64,000 nucleotides of DNA from Magicicada septendecula (GCA_034769895.1 CM068373.1:20255967-20319966), one strand, 5' to 3'; positions 46,765 to 59,359 are shown, counted from the stretch's first letter. Notes: generated from the sequence alone by a model not told the origin. Translations and numbers: made by a program.

Positions 46765-48205
46765 TTTTCTATGGCAAACGATAACAGCTGCAAATTCAAA
46801 CAGAATCAAAAAATTTTTTGCATACAGCCCTGAATTGTAGAGTGCTCAAGACCTGTAGTTTTTGGTGAAGATTGGTTAAGGGAAAGGGGTAGTGTACCTG
46901 CAATGTTTTATGTTTAACAAGGGTATTTTCTATGGCAAACGATAAAAGCCGCAAATTCAAACAGAATCAAATAATTGTTTGCATACAGCCCTGAATTGCA
47001 GAGTTCTCAAGACCTGTTGTTTTTGGTGAAGATCGGTTACGGTAAAGGGGTAGTTTACCTGCAACGTTTTTTTTAAATCAAGGGTAATGTTTTTCTATGG
47101 CAAACGATAAGAGCCGCAAATTCAAACAGAATCAAATAATTTTTGCATACAGCCCTTATTTGTAGAGTGCTCAAGACCTGCTGTTTTTGGTGAAGATCAG
47201 TTAAGGGAAAGGGGCAGTTTACCTGCAACGTTTTATGTTTAACAAGGGTATTTTCTATGGCAAACGATAAAAGCCGCAAATTCAAACAGAAACAAATGTT
47301 TGCATACAGCCCTGAATTGTAGAGTTCTCAGGACCTATTGTTTTTGGTGAAGATCGGTTAAGGGGAAGGGGTAGTTTACCTGCGTTTTTCTTATCAAGGG
47401 TAATTTTTTTCTATGGCAAACGATAAGAGCCGCAAATTCAAACAGAATCAAATAATTTTTGCATACAGCCCTTATTTGCAGAGTGCTCAAGACCTGCTGT
47501 TTTTGGTGAAGATCGGTTAAGGGAAAGGGGTAGTTTACCTGCAATGTTTTATGTTTAACAAGGGTATTTTCTATGTCAAACGATAAAAGCCGCAAATTCA
47601 AACAGAATCAAATGTTTGCATACAGCCCTGAATTGTAGAGTTCTCAGGACCTATTGTTTTTGGTGAAGATCGGTTAAGGGAAAGGGGTAGTTTACCAGCA
47701 GTGTTTTATTTTTAACTAGGCTGATTGACGAACGATAACTGCCGTAAATTCAATCAGAATCAAATAATGTTTTGCATACATTCATCAATTGACAGACTGA
47801 AGGCCTGTTGATTTTGGTGAAGATCGGTTAAGGGAAAGGGGTAGTTTACCTGCAACGTTTTTTGTTTTAACAAGGGTATTTTCTATGGCAAATGGTAACA
47901 GCCGCAAATTCAAACAGAAACAAATAATTTTTTGCATACAGCCCTGAATTGTAGAGTTCTGAAGACCTATTGTTTTTGGTAAAGATCGGTTAAGGGAAAG
48001 GGGTAGTTTACCTGCAACATATTATGTTTTAACAACTGTAATTTTTTTATGATGAACGATAACTGCCACACATTCAAACAGAATCAAATATTTTTTTGCA
48101 TGCATCCCTGAATTATAGAGGACTGAAGGCCTATTGATTTTGATGAAGATCGGTTAAGAGAAAGGGGTAGTTTACCGGCAACATTTTATGTTTTAACAAG
48201 AGTAA
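46765..48205. repeat. Satellite of about 160-bp units, nine copies
   Basis: The phrase CTATGGCAAACGATAA, a CATACAGCCCTGAATT block and a GGTGAAGATCGGTTAAGGGA block recur in order about every 155-165 bases, with unit starts near 46769, 46930, 47093, 47253, 47409, 47571, 47725, 47882 and 48048. The later units are more diverged. Minus-strand open frames within it are repeats of the unit, not a gene. Confidence 0.93.
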
Positions 48206-49839
48206 AGTACTTAATATTGATAAACAAAGTATCCTGATAAGAAGCTCATAATAATCCACTGTAGAAACGTAGATGAAATATCTATAAATGAAGAGGCTAG
48301 TTGAACGGGGTGGGGTAATTTTCTATTAATGAAAATTATAGTTGAAGAGGGAGGGGAGAAATTTTTATGTGTACTACGTTATCGGCAACAAAGAAGTAGT
48401 TTTTTGTTAAAATTCCTTCCCAGGCTGTTTAGCCGTAGTCCAATGTTTTCTGCAAAACCAGACTTTTCGGCAATGCCATCGACTGCCATCATCAGTGAAA
48501 ATCGAGTGCGAAAACATGAGGTGCTATACGTTAGTGACCACAGTACTATGGTTAAGGCTGAAGCAATAGAAAGAAGTAGTTTCTATGGAAATATTTCATT
48601 TCAAATAGGATTTTAAATATAAATCTTAGAACATGGAAGTCATGTATGGGCTCCATACCGATATTTAATATACAGTACTATTATTGTTCACAATTGTCTT
48701 TTATGACTTCTTATAACTACTACATTGCTGTATTTGATATGATTAATTAGTTATTGATCATAATTATCTTGTCTTTGACCCTTAGTATATGACACTACCA
48801 TTTACTTTTGTTTCATGTTAATATTGGTTTCTAAACTATTTCTATGTTGGCCTAACCATTCTGGGATAAGCATTACATCTTTTGATCATCTCAGTTTTAG
48901 TCAGTAGGTGTTTATTCTACTGTACTTATACTTTACATCAGTCTATAGTTCAACACCATTGGGTGTTACATTATCTGCTTTTATTTTGTGTTAAAACTTT
49001 ATCTTTTGATCCATTACTGTTTACATAATGTTCATTACAATAGTGACAAAGTTTGACAATGTTTTGTTCTGCCCTAGGATATTGCAATTTGTTGGTAAAT
49101 CCTAAACACTTCTTGCACCTAGTTTTACATGACAATTATATTTAATTTCCATAATTATTATTTAATTCATGGCAATATTCATTGACTTGCCTTCTATTAG
49201 TGGTATTACATCTCAATTATACTACTGATATTAACCCCTTCCTCTTTCATTATCATTTTTACATGTTAATTAGATTGATCATGGTGCAAATTCAGTTCTG
49301 TCCATTTCAGCATGTTATTTTACACTCATGACTTATACAAGTCTTTCTAGACAACTAGTTTTGTTATTGGAATGATCCTCATAATCTCTAGTTTCATTTT
49401 AGTAGGCTATACTACACTCTAGTTTAACAACATTTTTGTTATAAGTTTTGGTAATTACCATTGACAAATGCTTGTTAGCTTAGGTTATGTCTCCCTATCT
49501 TAATTCACAACAATGGTTTTGTCTTATTATTAATTTCTACACATTTTACTTAATTCTTCAACTGTATTAGTATTATTCTTTATTATTTATTGTCTGGTGT
49601 TTCTTTTTATGATTTTCCCAACCTTATTGTTTACTAATAGTGTTTCTTATATTCTTATACTTACATTAATCATTTAATCTTTGTGATACAATTCATTTGC
49701 TATTACTATACATTCTTAATTTATATTAATACAATTCTTAGACTCACTCTCTTCCTTATTTTTCTCCTATCATTGTTTTACCTTTGAGTTCTGGTCATAC
49801 TGTCAGGTCAGTTAGACTAATTTATTGATGGTTAGATGT
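48206..49839. other. Unassigned T-rich, G-poor spacer
   Basis: No gene recognised. From about 48650 to 49830 the plus strand is rich in T and poor in G, which could reflect an old element tail in minus orientation. Confidence 0.35.
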
Positions 49840-50941
49840 TGTAACGGGGCAAAAGGGGGGAACAAATTTTAATCATTTTAAAACCAGTCATGGTACTGTT
49901 CGGTAACCATAAGAAAATACGCATCGGGAATTGTGAATAAGAAATTACAGTGAGTGGACTATATAGTCAAACAGTTGCGGTGTGGCTAAGGAATGTACTT
50001 TTATCAACGAGGGGCGCACATGCTTCCAACCGTGCACTCAGACGGCCAACTTTCCCATGGTCTGGTCACGTGTTATGAAATACCTTAGCGCTGTGCGCGT
50101 AGAAAACAGGGCAGTCGACTACGAAACCTTCCCCCGGCCGGGTGAACACATAGGCTCGTGAGCCTAAAAACTTCAGTTTATACTTTCAAAATTTTAAAAT
50201 GTGATTGAATAACAAAAACGGAGTTATAGAAAACGTGTGAGTTCAGTTTAACAGTAACTTAAAATGAATTAAAGGTGCGAACAATTACAATTTTGTGACA
50301 CAAAAAATTAAAAGTTGGAGAAATAATTTGATACAATAGTGAAACTGTAATAAGTCGTCAGTACTCAGAATTACACACATGAAAACATATTTCGGAAGAT
50401 GATGTGATCGAGAGACAGAGTTGGGGAGTGTTGACACCAAGCATCGGATAAAAACAGGAAAGTAAAAATTAACAATTTCAATTAAAATTTTACGTAATTA
50501 ACAGTTATAATGGGGAAAGAGATGTCTCGTGGTTAAGGGGGTAAGATATGTGAGAATGAGAGTGAGAGTGTATATATATATATATATATATAAGAAAGAA
50601 ATATTTAAGCTAACTAGAGTAGGAAAACTATATTACATTTTCAATGTAACATTAGTATCAGTAATTGTTCAAAGAAAAAATAAAGATGGAGAGTAAGAAA
50701 TTTAAAAAGAGAGAATATAAAGAAATGTATTAAAAAGAATAATTCCATTACATCATTTCACTTGATATATATGTGTTAGAATAATCATTTCAAGTGCCTA
50801 TTTTCATTTTCTGTGCTGGTAAATTCGCTATACGAAATAGGGTTACACCACTAGACGATCTGGCCAGAGAGTTGATAAATAAAAGGTAAGTGGGAGTTTG
50901 AGATTATTTAATTAATTATTTAAAAAGTATTAAACACGACA
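49840..50941 (+). repeat. 5' LTR of copy C
   Basis: Starts TGTAACGGGGCAAAAGGGGG and ends ACACGACA two bases before the primer site. Diverged blocks are shared with the LTR at 1-519. It contains a TA microsatellite (50571-50592). No second LTR is available to confirm the end. Confidence 0.7.
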
Positions 50942-50943
50942 AA

Positions 50944-50961
50944 TGGTGCTGTGACCAGGAT
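50944..50961 (+). other. Primer binding site of copy C
   Basis: TGGTGCTGTGACCAGGAT, a typical Ty3/gypsy-style primer site, with the same two-base spacing from the LTR as in copy B. Confidence 0.75.
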
Positions 50962-51166
50962 TTGCAATAAATAGTGTATTTATTCCAAATTGGCCTATTT
51001 TAAAGCACAGAGAATGGAATAGGGTTGGCGGAAGCCGAAAATAACTTACGTAAAATTTACGTAACATACGCAAAATAAAATTACGAGGTGTTGATCAATT
51101 GTGCATGTTAGATTACAAGTAAAATTTAATAATTATTTAATAGACCAGTAAAATAGAACAATAAAA

Positions 51167-52744
51167 ATGTCAGATAACGAAAAAGAAATTAATTTGATAG
51201 ACTCGGTTATAAGTGAGAGTGGCCTTGGGTCAATGAACCCGTCACCAAGTGTGGGTGAATTAAGTCAGTCAATACCAACAGCTGACTTGAGCATTCAATC
51301 AGTAAATAACGCTGACCTAACCGAGTCGATTGTAATAAATAATGCTGAAGCAAAATCTACTCCTGTAGTGATAAAAACAAACATACAAGAAAAAGAATTG
51401 TCATTAGATGACATATTTGATTTTATGAAAGCCAATTTCAGTAAAGTAAATAGTAATTTCAATAAACAAAGTAATGATTTTAATTGTCGTTTTGATGCAA
51501 ATGACGAAAAGTTTGATAGTAAATTTTATAAATTGAATAATGAAATTAAAGAAATACAGGGTAGTTTCGAAGTACAGAATAACAAATTTGATGAGTTAAG
51601 AAGCGAATTACATGAACAAAAATTAAAATGAGAAGGAAATTTCAATAAATTAAAAAAGCAAAATAATGAATTAAAAAATGATATTAATGAAATTAATAAG
51701 CGTTTAGAAAATACAAATGAGATATTTACCAGTAACGTTAACAAATTAGAACGAAATATTGAGAGAATGGGAGAGTGGCGAACAGATATAGGTAAGTACA
51801 AAATAAATGAAAATAATGGAGATATATGTATTAACAGTAGTGGTGTTAGTTTAAATGCAAAACAGGTGGCGGTAGACAAGGTGAGTAATAATGATGATTC
51901 TAATAATGAGTTAACAAGTAATAGCAAAATAAAAATGGATGACAACGAGATAATTAAAAATGTGTTAGAAAATAAAGTGAATAATAATAGTGGAGATGAA
52001 GTTTTAGTGGAAATAGAGAGTAGTTATAAGATAGTGGCCGAAGAGAGGTTGGGTTTACAAAGGGCAAATTTTCCCCGTGATTTAAATGGAGTAAAGATTC
52101 CAATAGTGAGTTATGAGGACAGAGTTTCCTCCCGTGATTATAGAGACAAGGTGTCTCTAAGTAGGTCCCCTTTTGTGTATCATGAGTTCCCTGGTAGAAC
52201 CAGGATGGGTTATGACAACGTTATGTTGCCTTTTGTGTGGATTGGGAGAGAAAAAGTGAGAAGGTGTTATGATGAGAGGTATTGTGAGAGAGTGGTAGAA
52301 TTATTCACATTGAGAGAGAGAGAGAGAGAGAGAGAGATAATATTATTTGATGTTGTTAGAAGTTACGAAGAGCTACTAGAGAAAATCAAGAGAAAGAGAA
52401 TTAGTAATATTGTTGACTTACCTTGTTATGAAGATAGTGCAGAAATAAGTAATAATAACATTGATATTATAGTATTAGTAGTAGATGATTCTGAAATTGA
52501 GAGGTTAAAGTACTTAAGAGTGATAGACAATAATACAGAAGGTGACAAGACCAAAAATAATGATGTAGACAGGTTATATGATTTAATAATGATGTGGGAT
52601 AGTCCAGTAAATTATTATGTGGGTTTTACAGAACAAGTTGAAATATTAAAGGATTATTTTATAAATAACAATAACATAAGGAGTGCAATTAAAGATGATA
52701 GTTGTTATGTAAAAGTCAGACTGATATATGATGATGGGGGTTAA
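51167..52744 (+). pseudogene. Gag-like protein of copy C, one internal stop
   Basis: The frame runs from MSDNEKEINLIDSV to RLIYDDGG with a single TGA at 51629-51631, about 525 codons in all. A Ser/Asn-rich head is followed by a long coiled coil (residues about 85-200, NSNFNKQSNDFNCRFDAND and similar), then a charged linker, then the part shared with copy B. That part contains a segment before YLRV, NNTEGDKT and the RLIYDDGG end. A GA microsatellite at 52312-52337 sits in frame and writes a run of Arg-Glu repeats. It is longer than the copy B protein mainly in the coiled coil and linker. No zinc knuckle or protease. The stop makes it non-functional unless read through. Confidence 0.6.
52312..52337 (+). 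repeat. (GA)n microsatellite inside the Gag-like frame of copy C
   Basis: About 13 GA units in frame, encoding alternating Arg and Glu. Confidence 0.95.
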
Positions 52745-53404
52745 ATAAATAATCAGTGAAGGGACATTTTAATTATTTTAGTTCATGGTAATGACCTGGT
52801 TAGATTATGTAACGAGGTGTGGTAAACAGAAGAATAATGACAAAGAAATTGTAAATAAATTTATGCTGAAATTAATTGTGTTTGTGTTGTAAAATGTATG
52901 TTATGGAAACAATGTGTGTATGTAGTAGAAAAAACTGATTTAATAATAATAGTAATATTTTATCAAACTAAATAAGTAATAAGAGTTTGTAATAAATGAA
53001 TTATAATTGTTTTGGAGTAAGGTAATTAAAATAACTTGTGTTTTCAATAATTGATTGAATCAAAGAATTTGAGATTAATTAATTAATTAATGTTGTATAA
53101 TTGAATTTTGCTAATGAATTTAAATGATTTAAACTTGATAATAAATAGTGAACGAATAAATGTAAAATGTAGTTATTTGTGGAGTCATATGATTGTTAAA
53201 ATGTTTCAGAAGATACATGGAGTTGTGTACATGATTTGGTGGTGATGAATTGTTTATAATTTTGTGTCAATAACAGGAATCATGTGTTTGAGTGATGTAC
53301 TGTAAGTATGAAGTTTATAATGCAAGTTAAATAAAATAAAATGTTTGATGTTTGAATGGTAAAGTGTATATGAAGCTCACAGATGTTAAATGAAATAATA
53401 TATA

Positions 53405-53876
53405 TGTACGGTAGCGCGATAATTTCGCTTTCTAGGTTGGCTAATCTGCTTATTGCTTTGGTCCAATTTTCCGTGTTAGAACCTTGTACAGTGTGTGTCA
53501 GTCGCTTGCGGCGGTCGGTTCGCCGACCTTTTTACTGTCATATTTTCTTGTCGACATTTAATGTAGGCTTTAGGCCGGCATATTCTTACTTATGGCCAAC
53601 TAGCGCCATAACTAACTATCAATTTAATTCAAATTCTTTAATATTTTCATGCAATATGCATTATTAGCCAACCTGATTTCAATAAATTAAAAACATGTAA
53701 TGTAACTTGAGAAAATGCATTAAAATCAATTCAATACAGTCCACATTTTATCATTTTTCATTCCCACTGAACCAATGCATGCATTACTGCCTATTTTTTA
53801 CAAACGTTGTTGGTACACGCCGACAGGATTACTAACTTCACGAAGCATTTTTTAGCCCACTTGGGCCTGATATTCA
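53405..53876 (+). repeat. 5' LTR of the BEL/Pao element (end uncertain)
   Basis: Matches 63541-64000 throughout. The 3' copy is cut by the window edge at GGGCCTGATATT, so the LTR may extend further right than given. Confidence 0.85.
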
Positions 53877-54020
53877 ACATTTTTTGGTCCACCGTGCCTG
53901 GATTCTTCTCATACAATTTTTTGGTCCTCACGGTGCGGATCATTAACATTTTTTGGTCACTCCGGACCTGGATTTTCCATCTAATATTTTCGACCACTAT
54001 TTCTGGCCATCACGGGCGAA
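53846..54020 (+). repeat. Short degenerate repeats TTTTTTGGTCC...CCTGGATT around the LTR end
   Basis: Four or five successive segments of about 30-45 bases follow one scheme: TTTTTTAGCCCACTTGGGCC, TTTTTTGGTCCACCGTGCCT, TTTTTTGGTCCTCACGGTGC, TTTTTTGGTCACTCCGGACC, then TTTCTGGCCATCACGGGC. Most can form a small GGTCC/GGACC-type hairpin. One of them is probably the primer-site region. Confidence 0.6.
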
Positions 54021-54106
54021 TTAGCACGTCAGCTGATACGACCGTGGCGTGATTTTCATCGGCATTTCGCTCGTCATCTTGCAGCCTTCTGACAACATCT
54101 TAGCAA

Positions 54107-55775
54107 GTGCCTGCTAGCTACAGTGCTTTACACAAGGCGGTCATCTCTACTAGCTGTTTGCCATCTTCACCAAGGAGCCGACGCTGCAGGACATCGCCAA
54201 CAATGTATCATCAACAACAGTGTATTAAGGTGCATACAATGTCTGAAGAAGGCCTCAAAGTGCTGACCAAAAAGACAGGCGGTTTAAAGTCCGCAATAGT
54301 GCGGATACAATCTGCTGTAAATTCGTTTGATGTAACTTTAAATACAAAACATTTTCTAACTGTAAGACTGGACAGTCTCAAAAGCTTGGCCTCGAAATAC
54401 GACGAGGTACAGTCTGAAATAGAACTCATTAGTAAGGACACGAGCGTTGCTCAAGCAGACCGAGTTGAGGTCGAAGAAATGTTATATTCAACTGAAGCAA
54501 ACATTTTGCAATTACTTGACACATTTAATACTCAGACTGTACCTCCCGTATTATCGACGCACATGCAATTAAAATCAATAAGTTTGCCCTGCTTCTCAGG
54601 CAACATATTGGAATGGCAACATTTTTACTCAATTTTTACCGATTTAGTGCATTCAAGATCTGATTTAACACCAGTGCAAAAATTACATTATTTACATTCT
54701 TCTTTGAAGTGTGAACCGTTAGATTTAATCAAGTCATTACCTATCTGTAAAGAAAATTATACAATAGCGTTGAGTTTGCTGTCCGAAAGGTATAACAACC
54801 CATTCATATTAGCTAAATACTATGTGCAAAACCTACTTCAGGTCAAGTCGACAATAAAGGACTCGGTCCAAAGTTTGGCAGAGTTCACTAACACAATAAC
54901 GTCTTCCGTTAATTCACTGGCAGCAATGAAGCTGTCAGTGAATTCATTTGAATTTATCACTATACAGTTACTATCCACTAAACTCGACCCTATTACTTTC
55001 AAACTTTGGAAGGAGTCAATAGACCCTGACAAACTACCTAGCTTTCAAGACTTCACGCATTTTTTAAACTTACGTAGACAGCTGTTAAAGAATACAACGC
55101 CCATTGACCCCGGACAGCAACTCAACAAACTTAATGTAAGACCTAACAATAAATATGAGAAATGTAACTCAAGAAATACTGCTGGCAGCACTACATTTAA
55201 GAGCTATCACGCAGCGGCAAATCATTATTCATGCGTGTGTTGTAAATCCAACCACCCGCTTTACATATGTAATAAATTTCGTATATTAAGTACTGCTGAG
55301 CGGGGACAATTTGTTTCAAATCATAAATGTTGTAGCAATTGCCTTAGATCAGGTCATCTTATAGCTAGCTGTAAGAGTAAACAGGTGTGTAAAATCTGTT
55401 CAAAACGACACCACACATTGTTGCACGCAAATTACGTGCCGAACTCAACAGCTGCCAGCAGCAATTATTGCTCGCTTAAATTACAGTGCAAGAATAATGT
55501 TCTTTTATCCACAGCAGTTGTATCTGTCGTTGACCAGGCTGGCAACAGATATAGGGCTAGAGTGCTCCTAGACGCCGGTTCACAGATAAATTTCTGTACA
55601 AAATCATTTGCAAAGAAGTTACAGCTCAAATTAACTAAATCTAATATACCAATCACAGGAATAAACAATACAGCGTGTTATGCAACTGATATTGCTTCTA
55701 TACGTATTATTTCTCGCTATCAGAGATATAGTTTCGAGGCGAAATGTGCCGTCTTATCTACGTTAACTCACAAAA
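54107..55775 (+). pseudogene. BEL/Pao Gag and protease region
   Basis: The frame is open from 54107; the ATG at 54239 (MSEEGLKVLTKK) is a likelier start. The Gag part has the DUF1759-type stretch LKSISLPCFSGNILEWQHFY, typical of BEL/Pao Gag. Cysteine-rich knuckles follow at about 55220-55430: CVCCKSNHPLYIC, then CCSNCLRSGHLIASC, then CKICSKRHHTLLH. A retropepsin starts near 55560 with VLLDAGSQINF, where the catalytic triad reads DAG in place of the usual DSG/DTG. Around 55770-55785 the frame shifts and the protease continues one frame away, with DILLGAQFYLDLI. The Gag part is intact; the protease is split. Confidence 0.85.
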
Positions 55776-55779
55776 TCTG

Positions 55780-58700
55780 CCTGCAAATTCGTTTAATATC
55801 AACCAGTTCCACATTCCAAACAAAATCTTCCTGGCTGACCCCGATTTTAATATATCGTCACAAATCGACATACTATTAGGGGCACAATTTTATCTGGACT
55901 TGATCTTAACCAATAAATACACACGCGGCCCCAATTTTCCCATCATTCAGGAAACAAAACTGGGCTACATTTTGGTTGGCAACCTGCCCAAGCACTGCCG
56001 CAACGAGGGTCCTGCTGTTTCGTTCCTAGCAAGGAACAACGACAGTCAAATTCTGCAATCTCTTGAAAGATTTTGGGAAGCAGAAACTATCCCTGACAAT
56101 ACCCCTGATAACGAGTCAGCCTGTGAAGAGCATTTTGTGCGCTCTACCCAGCGCAACCACGAGGGTAGATTTGTGGTTTCACTTCCATTTGTCTGATAAT
56201 CCCCACTTGGGGGAATCTTACACGAGTGCTGAATCAAGATTCTTAAGCTTAGAGCGTCGATTTAGGCGAGATGCTAAGCTCGCTCGCGACTACGCGGACT
56301 TTATCAAAGAATATATGGATCTTGGCCACATGACACTCATCGATGATGGCGCTATCAATTTAGGAGCGTCAAATATTTACTACCTGCCTCACCATGCCGT
56401 ATTTAAACAGTCTAGCTTGACCACAAAACTGCGCGTTGTTTTTGATGGTTCGTCCAAGACTACTAATGGCCTTTCTTTAAATGACATATCGTTAGTAGGA
56501 CCCAATGTTCAACAAGACCTTTTTTCCATTCTTTTGCGTTTCCGCATACATAAGTATGTTCTCATTGCCGACATCGAGAAGATGTATCGTCAGATTCACG
56601 TGGCTGAAGGGGATTGTCACTATCAACGCATTCTGTGGCGTGATTCTCCCCTCGAACCACTTAAACATTTCGCATTGCGAACGGTAACCTACGGCATGGC
56701 TAGCGCTTCATTTTTGACCACTCGCTGTCTTCTACAAATTGGTAGGGACAATCAGGCTTCCTTTCCCCAAGCGGCGTTAGCTATAACAAACGATTTTTAT
56801 GTCGACGATCTACTTACGGGTTCGGACACTATCCCTGATCTAACCAAGCTGAAATCCGATCTAGGGGCGTTACTGAGTCAATATGGTTTCACGTTGCACA
56901 AATGGGCATCAAATGAACCCACAGCGGTCGCAAATCATGACAATTTTTCACTACCCCTAAATAAACAGGACAATGTGCGTACCCTAGGCATTCTTTGGAA
57001 CAATACTGCCGATTCATTTTTGTTCGACATCAAATTATTTCCCGTTGATTCAAGCATATCCAAGAGAAAAATTCTTTTGATTATTGCTGGAATATATGAT
57101 CCTCTTGGTTTAATCGGTCCAGTTGTCTTTTCGTATAAACATTTCATGCAGCGACTTTGGCTTTGTAAGCTTGGTTGGGATGAACCGATTTCCGGTCAGT
57201 CACGTTCGGATTGGCATTCTTTGTGTGACAAATTGGGTCTGATTGGCAAAATTGTGGTCCCGCGATCTATTCGTTGCAAGCGTGAGGCAGCTACAGTTCA
57301 ATTGCATGGTTTTTCGGATGCTTCTGAAAGGGGGTTTGGCTGTTGTATGTATGTCAGAGTCATTTATCAAGATTCTACTGCCGCCTGTCACCTCTTGTGT
57401 TCCAAATCTCGCGTGGCTCCCCTACGACAGGTGTCATTACCTCGCATCGAACTCTGCGCTTGCTTGTTATTATCGCGACTCGTATCTAAGGTTATTCCTG
57501 CTCTTTATTCGTTTATTGATAATGTACATTTGTATTCTGACTCTATGGTGGCTCTTTACTGGATTCATGCCCAGTCTACGTGGTGGAAAACATACGTCGC
57601 TAATCGGGTTGCTGAAATTCAGCGTCTTACGCAAACTTATACTTGGCATCACATTAATTCACGACACAATCCTGCTGATATTATATCAAGGGGTGCCCCC
57701 CTGATGTTTTGCGCGACTGCTCGCTTTGGTGGCATGGTCCTAGCTGTCTGTCTCAATCGTCAGAGTCTGATCCCTTCCCATCCTTCGTACCGGCCACTCC
57801 GTCGTCTTCTGAAGTCACCGCGGAAGAGAAACATACACATAACCTTTCTCTAATGTCTACCCTGGCTGTTGACCTCTCTTTGGACTTTTCCTCGAAGCAT
57901 CGTCTAACGCGCGTATACGCTTACTGTTTTCGGTTTATCAGAAATATTAGACACTCAAGTGCTGACAAACTTACGGGCGATCTTACCCCTGTAGAAATTC
58001 ATCAGTCTCTCAATTTCTTCATAAAACAATCTCAGTCGATCCACTTCGCAGCTGAAATTAATTGTCTTCGTAACGGATCTTCTGTTTCCGTTAGGAGTAA
58101 GTTGGCTTCTCTCGACCCGTTTCTTGACGACTCTGGAGTGATACGCGTGGGCGGACGATTACAGCATTCCCAATTACCCTACGACTCTAAACATCCTATT
58201 GTATTACCCCCATCGGCGCATATTACACGCCTTATCATTGAACGTGAACACATTCGTTTACTTCATGCTGGTGCTCAACTCGTGCATCATTCACTGCGTC
58301 AACGTTGGTGGATTGTGAATGCCAGGTTAGTCATTCGTTCCATTATTTGAAAATGTGTGAGGTGTATCAGGTTTAGTGCCAAACAGCAGGTACAGAGGCT
58401 TGGTATTTTACCATCCCCTAGAGTCACTCCTTCTAGGCCGTTTCTATTTTGCGCGGTTGATTATGGTGGTCCCTTCATGATTCGTCATGGCGGGCAGAAG
58501 TCTAGAGCTCTTTCTAAGGCATACGTATCTTTGTTATTTGCTTAGCGACTAGGGCTATTCACATGGAATTGGTTTCCGACCTTACGGCCAGCGCGTTTAT
58601 AGCCGCATTACGTCGTTTCATGGCCCGTAGGGGCATACCCAGTCAACTGTACTCAGACAATGGCACAAACTTCAGGAAGGCCCGCACTATCTTATATGAT

Positions 58701-59359
58701 ATTTACAACTTTTGGCACAATAAGGATGGCATCTCATCGATCAAGTCATTCACGTCCTCTCACGGGATATCATGGTCATTTATTCTGCCTTCTTCACCTC
58801 ATTTCGGTGGCCTTTGGGAGAGCAGCATAAAGTTTGAAATTTCATCTGCGCCGCGTGGTAGGCAAATCTATACTCAACTTCGAAGAGTTCATGACCGTTT
58901 TGTCTCAGATAGAGGCATGTCTGAACTCTCGACCTTTATTTGCTATTTCTTCAGATGTTAACGACCCGGTGCCACTTACACCTGGCCATTTTTTTATTTG
59001 CGCACCCTTAACGGCGATACCGGACCCAGACCTTTCTCATGTTCCTATTTCTCGTCTTGGGCGTTGGCAACTTCTTCAGAGGTTTGTCCAAGGCATATGG
59101 AAGGCATGGTCTCGCGATTATTTGCACCAGTTGCAGCAGCGTCACAAGTGGAAGTTTGCCAAGGATAATGTTTCCATTGGTGACAGTTTTGCTTATTGAG
59201 GATAATTTACCTCCATTAGCCTGGAAATTTGGCGTAATTATCGCCACATTTCCCGGCCCAGATAACTTGGTTCGTGTCGTGGACATTCACACGCCTACGG
59301 GTGTTTTGCGGAGACCAATACATAAGTTATGTCTGTTGCCAGCGCGAGACGAGATTTGA
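55780..59359 (+). pseudogene. BEL/Pao Pol (protease end, RT, RNase H, integrase), multiply broken
   Basis: The RT starts after 56200 with the FLSLERRF block, and shows LRVVFDGSSKT near 56430, YGMASASFL near 56690 and the catalytic YVDDLLTGS near 56800. RNase H has HGFSDASERGFG near 57305. The integrase has an HH-CC region around 58210-58370, a first aspartate in FCAVDYGGPF, a second in YSDNGTNFRKA and a glutamate in HFGGLWESSIK, a complete DDE. The C-terminal extension ends GVLRRPIHKLCLLPA. Breaks: frameshifts near 56190, 57705, 58545, 58830 and 59190, and a TGA at 58348 inside the zinc region. All catalytic residues I can check are still there, so decay is by indels. It cannot make one Pol. 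Confidence 0.88.

Larger units (their letters stand above)
49840..53404 (+). mobile_element. Gag-only gypsy-type LTR element, copy C, cut by a BEL insertion
   Basis: Carries a 5' LTR (49840-50941), a primer site (50944), a Gag-like frame (51167-52744) and a C-poor 3' stretch that ends where a BEL/Pao LTR begins at 53405. The 3' LTR would lie beyond the BEL element, outside the window. The Gag-like tail matches copies A and B. Confidence 0.8.

Noticed and set aside
47073-47601. Repeated 70-90 residue minus-strand frames
   Set aside because: They are the 160-bp satellite units translated; similarity between them comes from the tandem repeat.
48329-48616. 95-residue frame
   Set aside because: No family resemblance, no supporting context; chance length in this composition.
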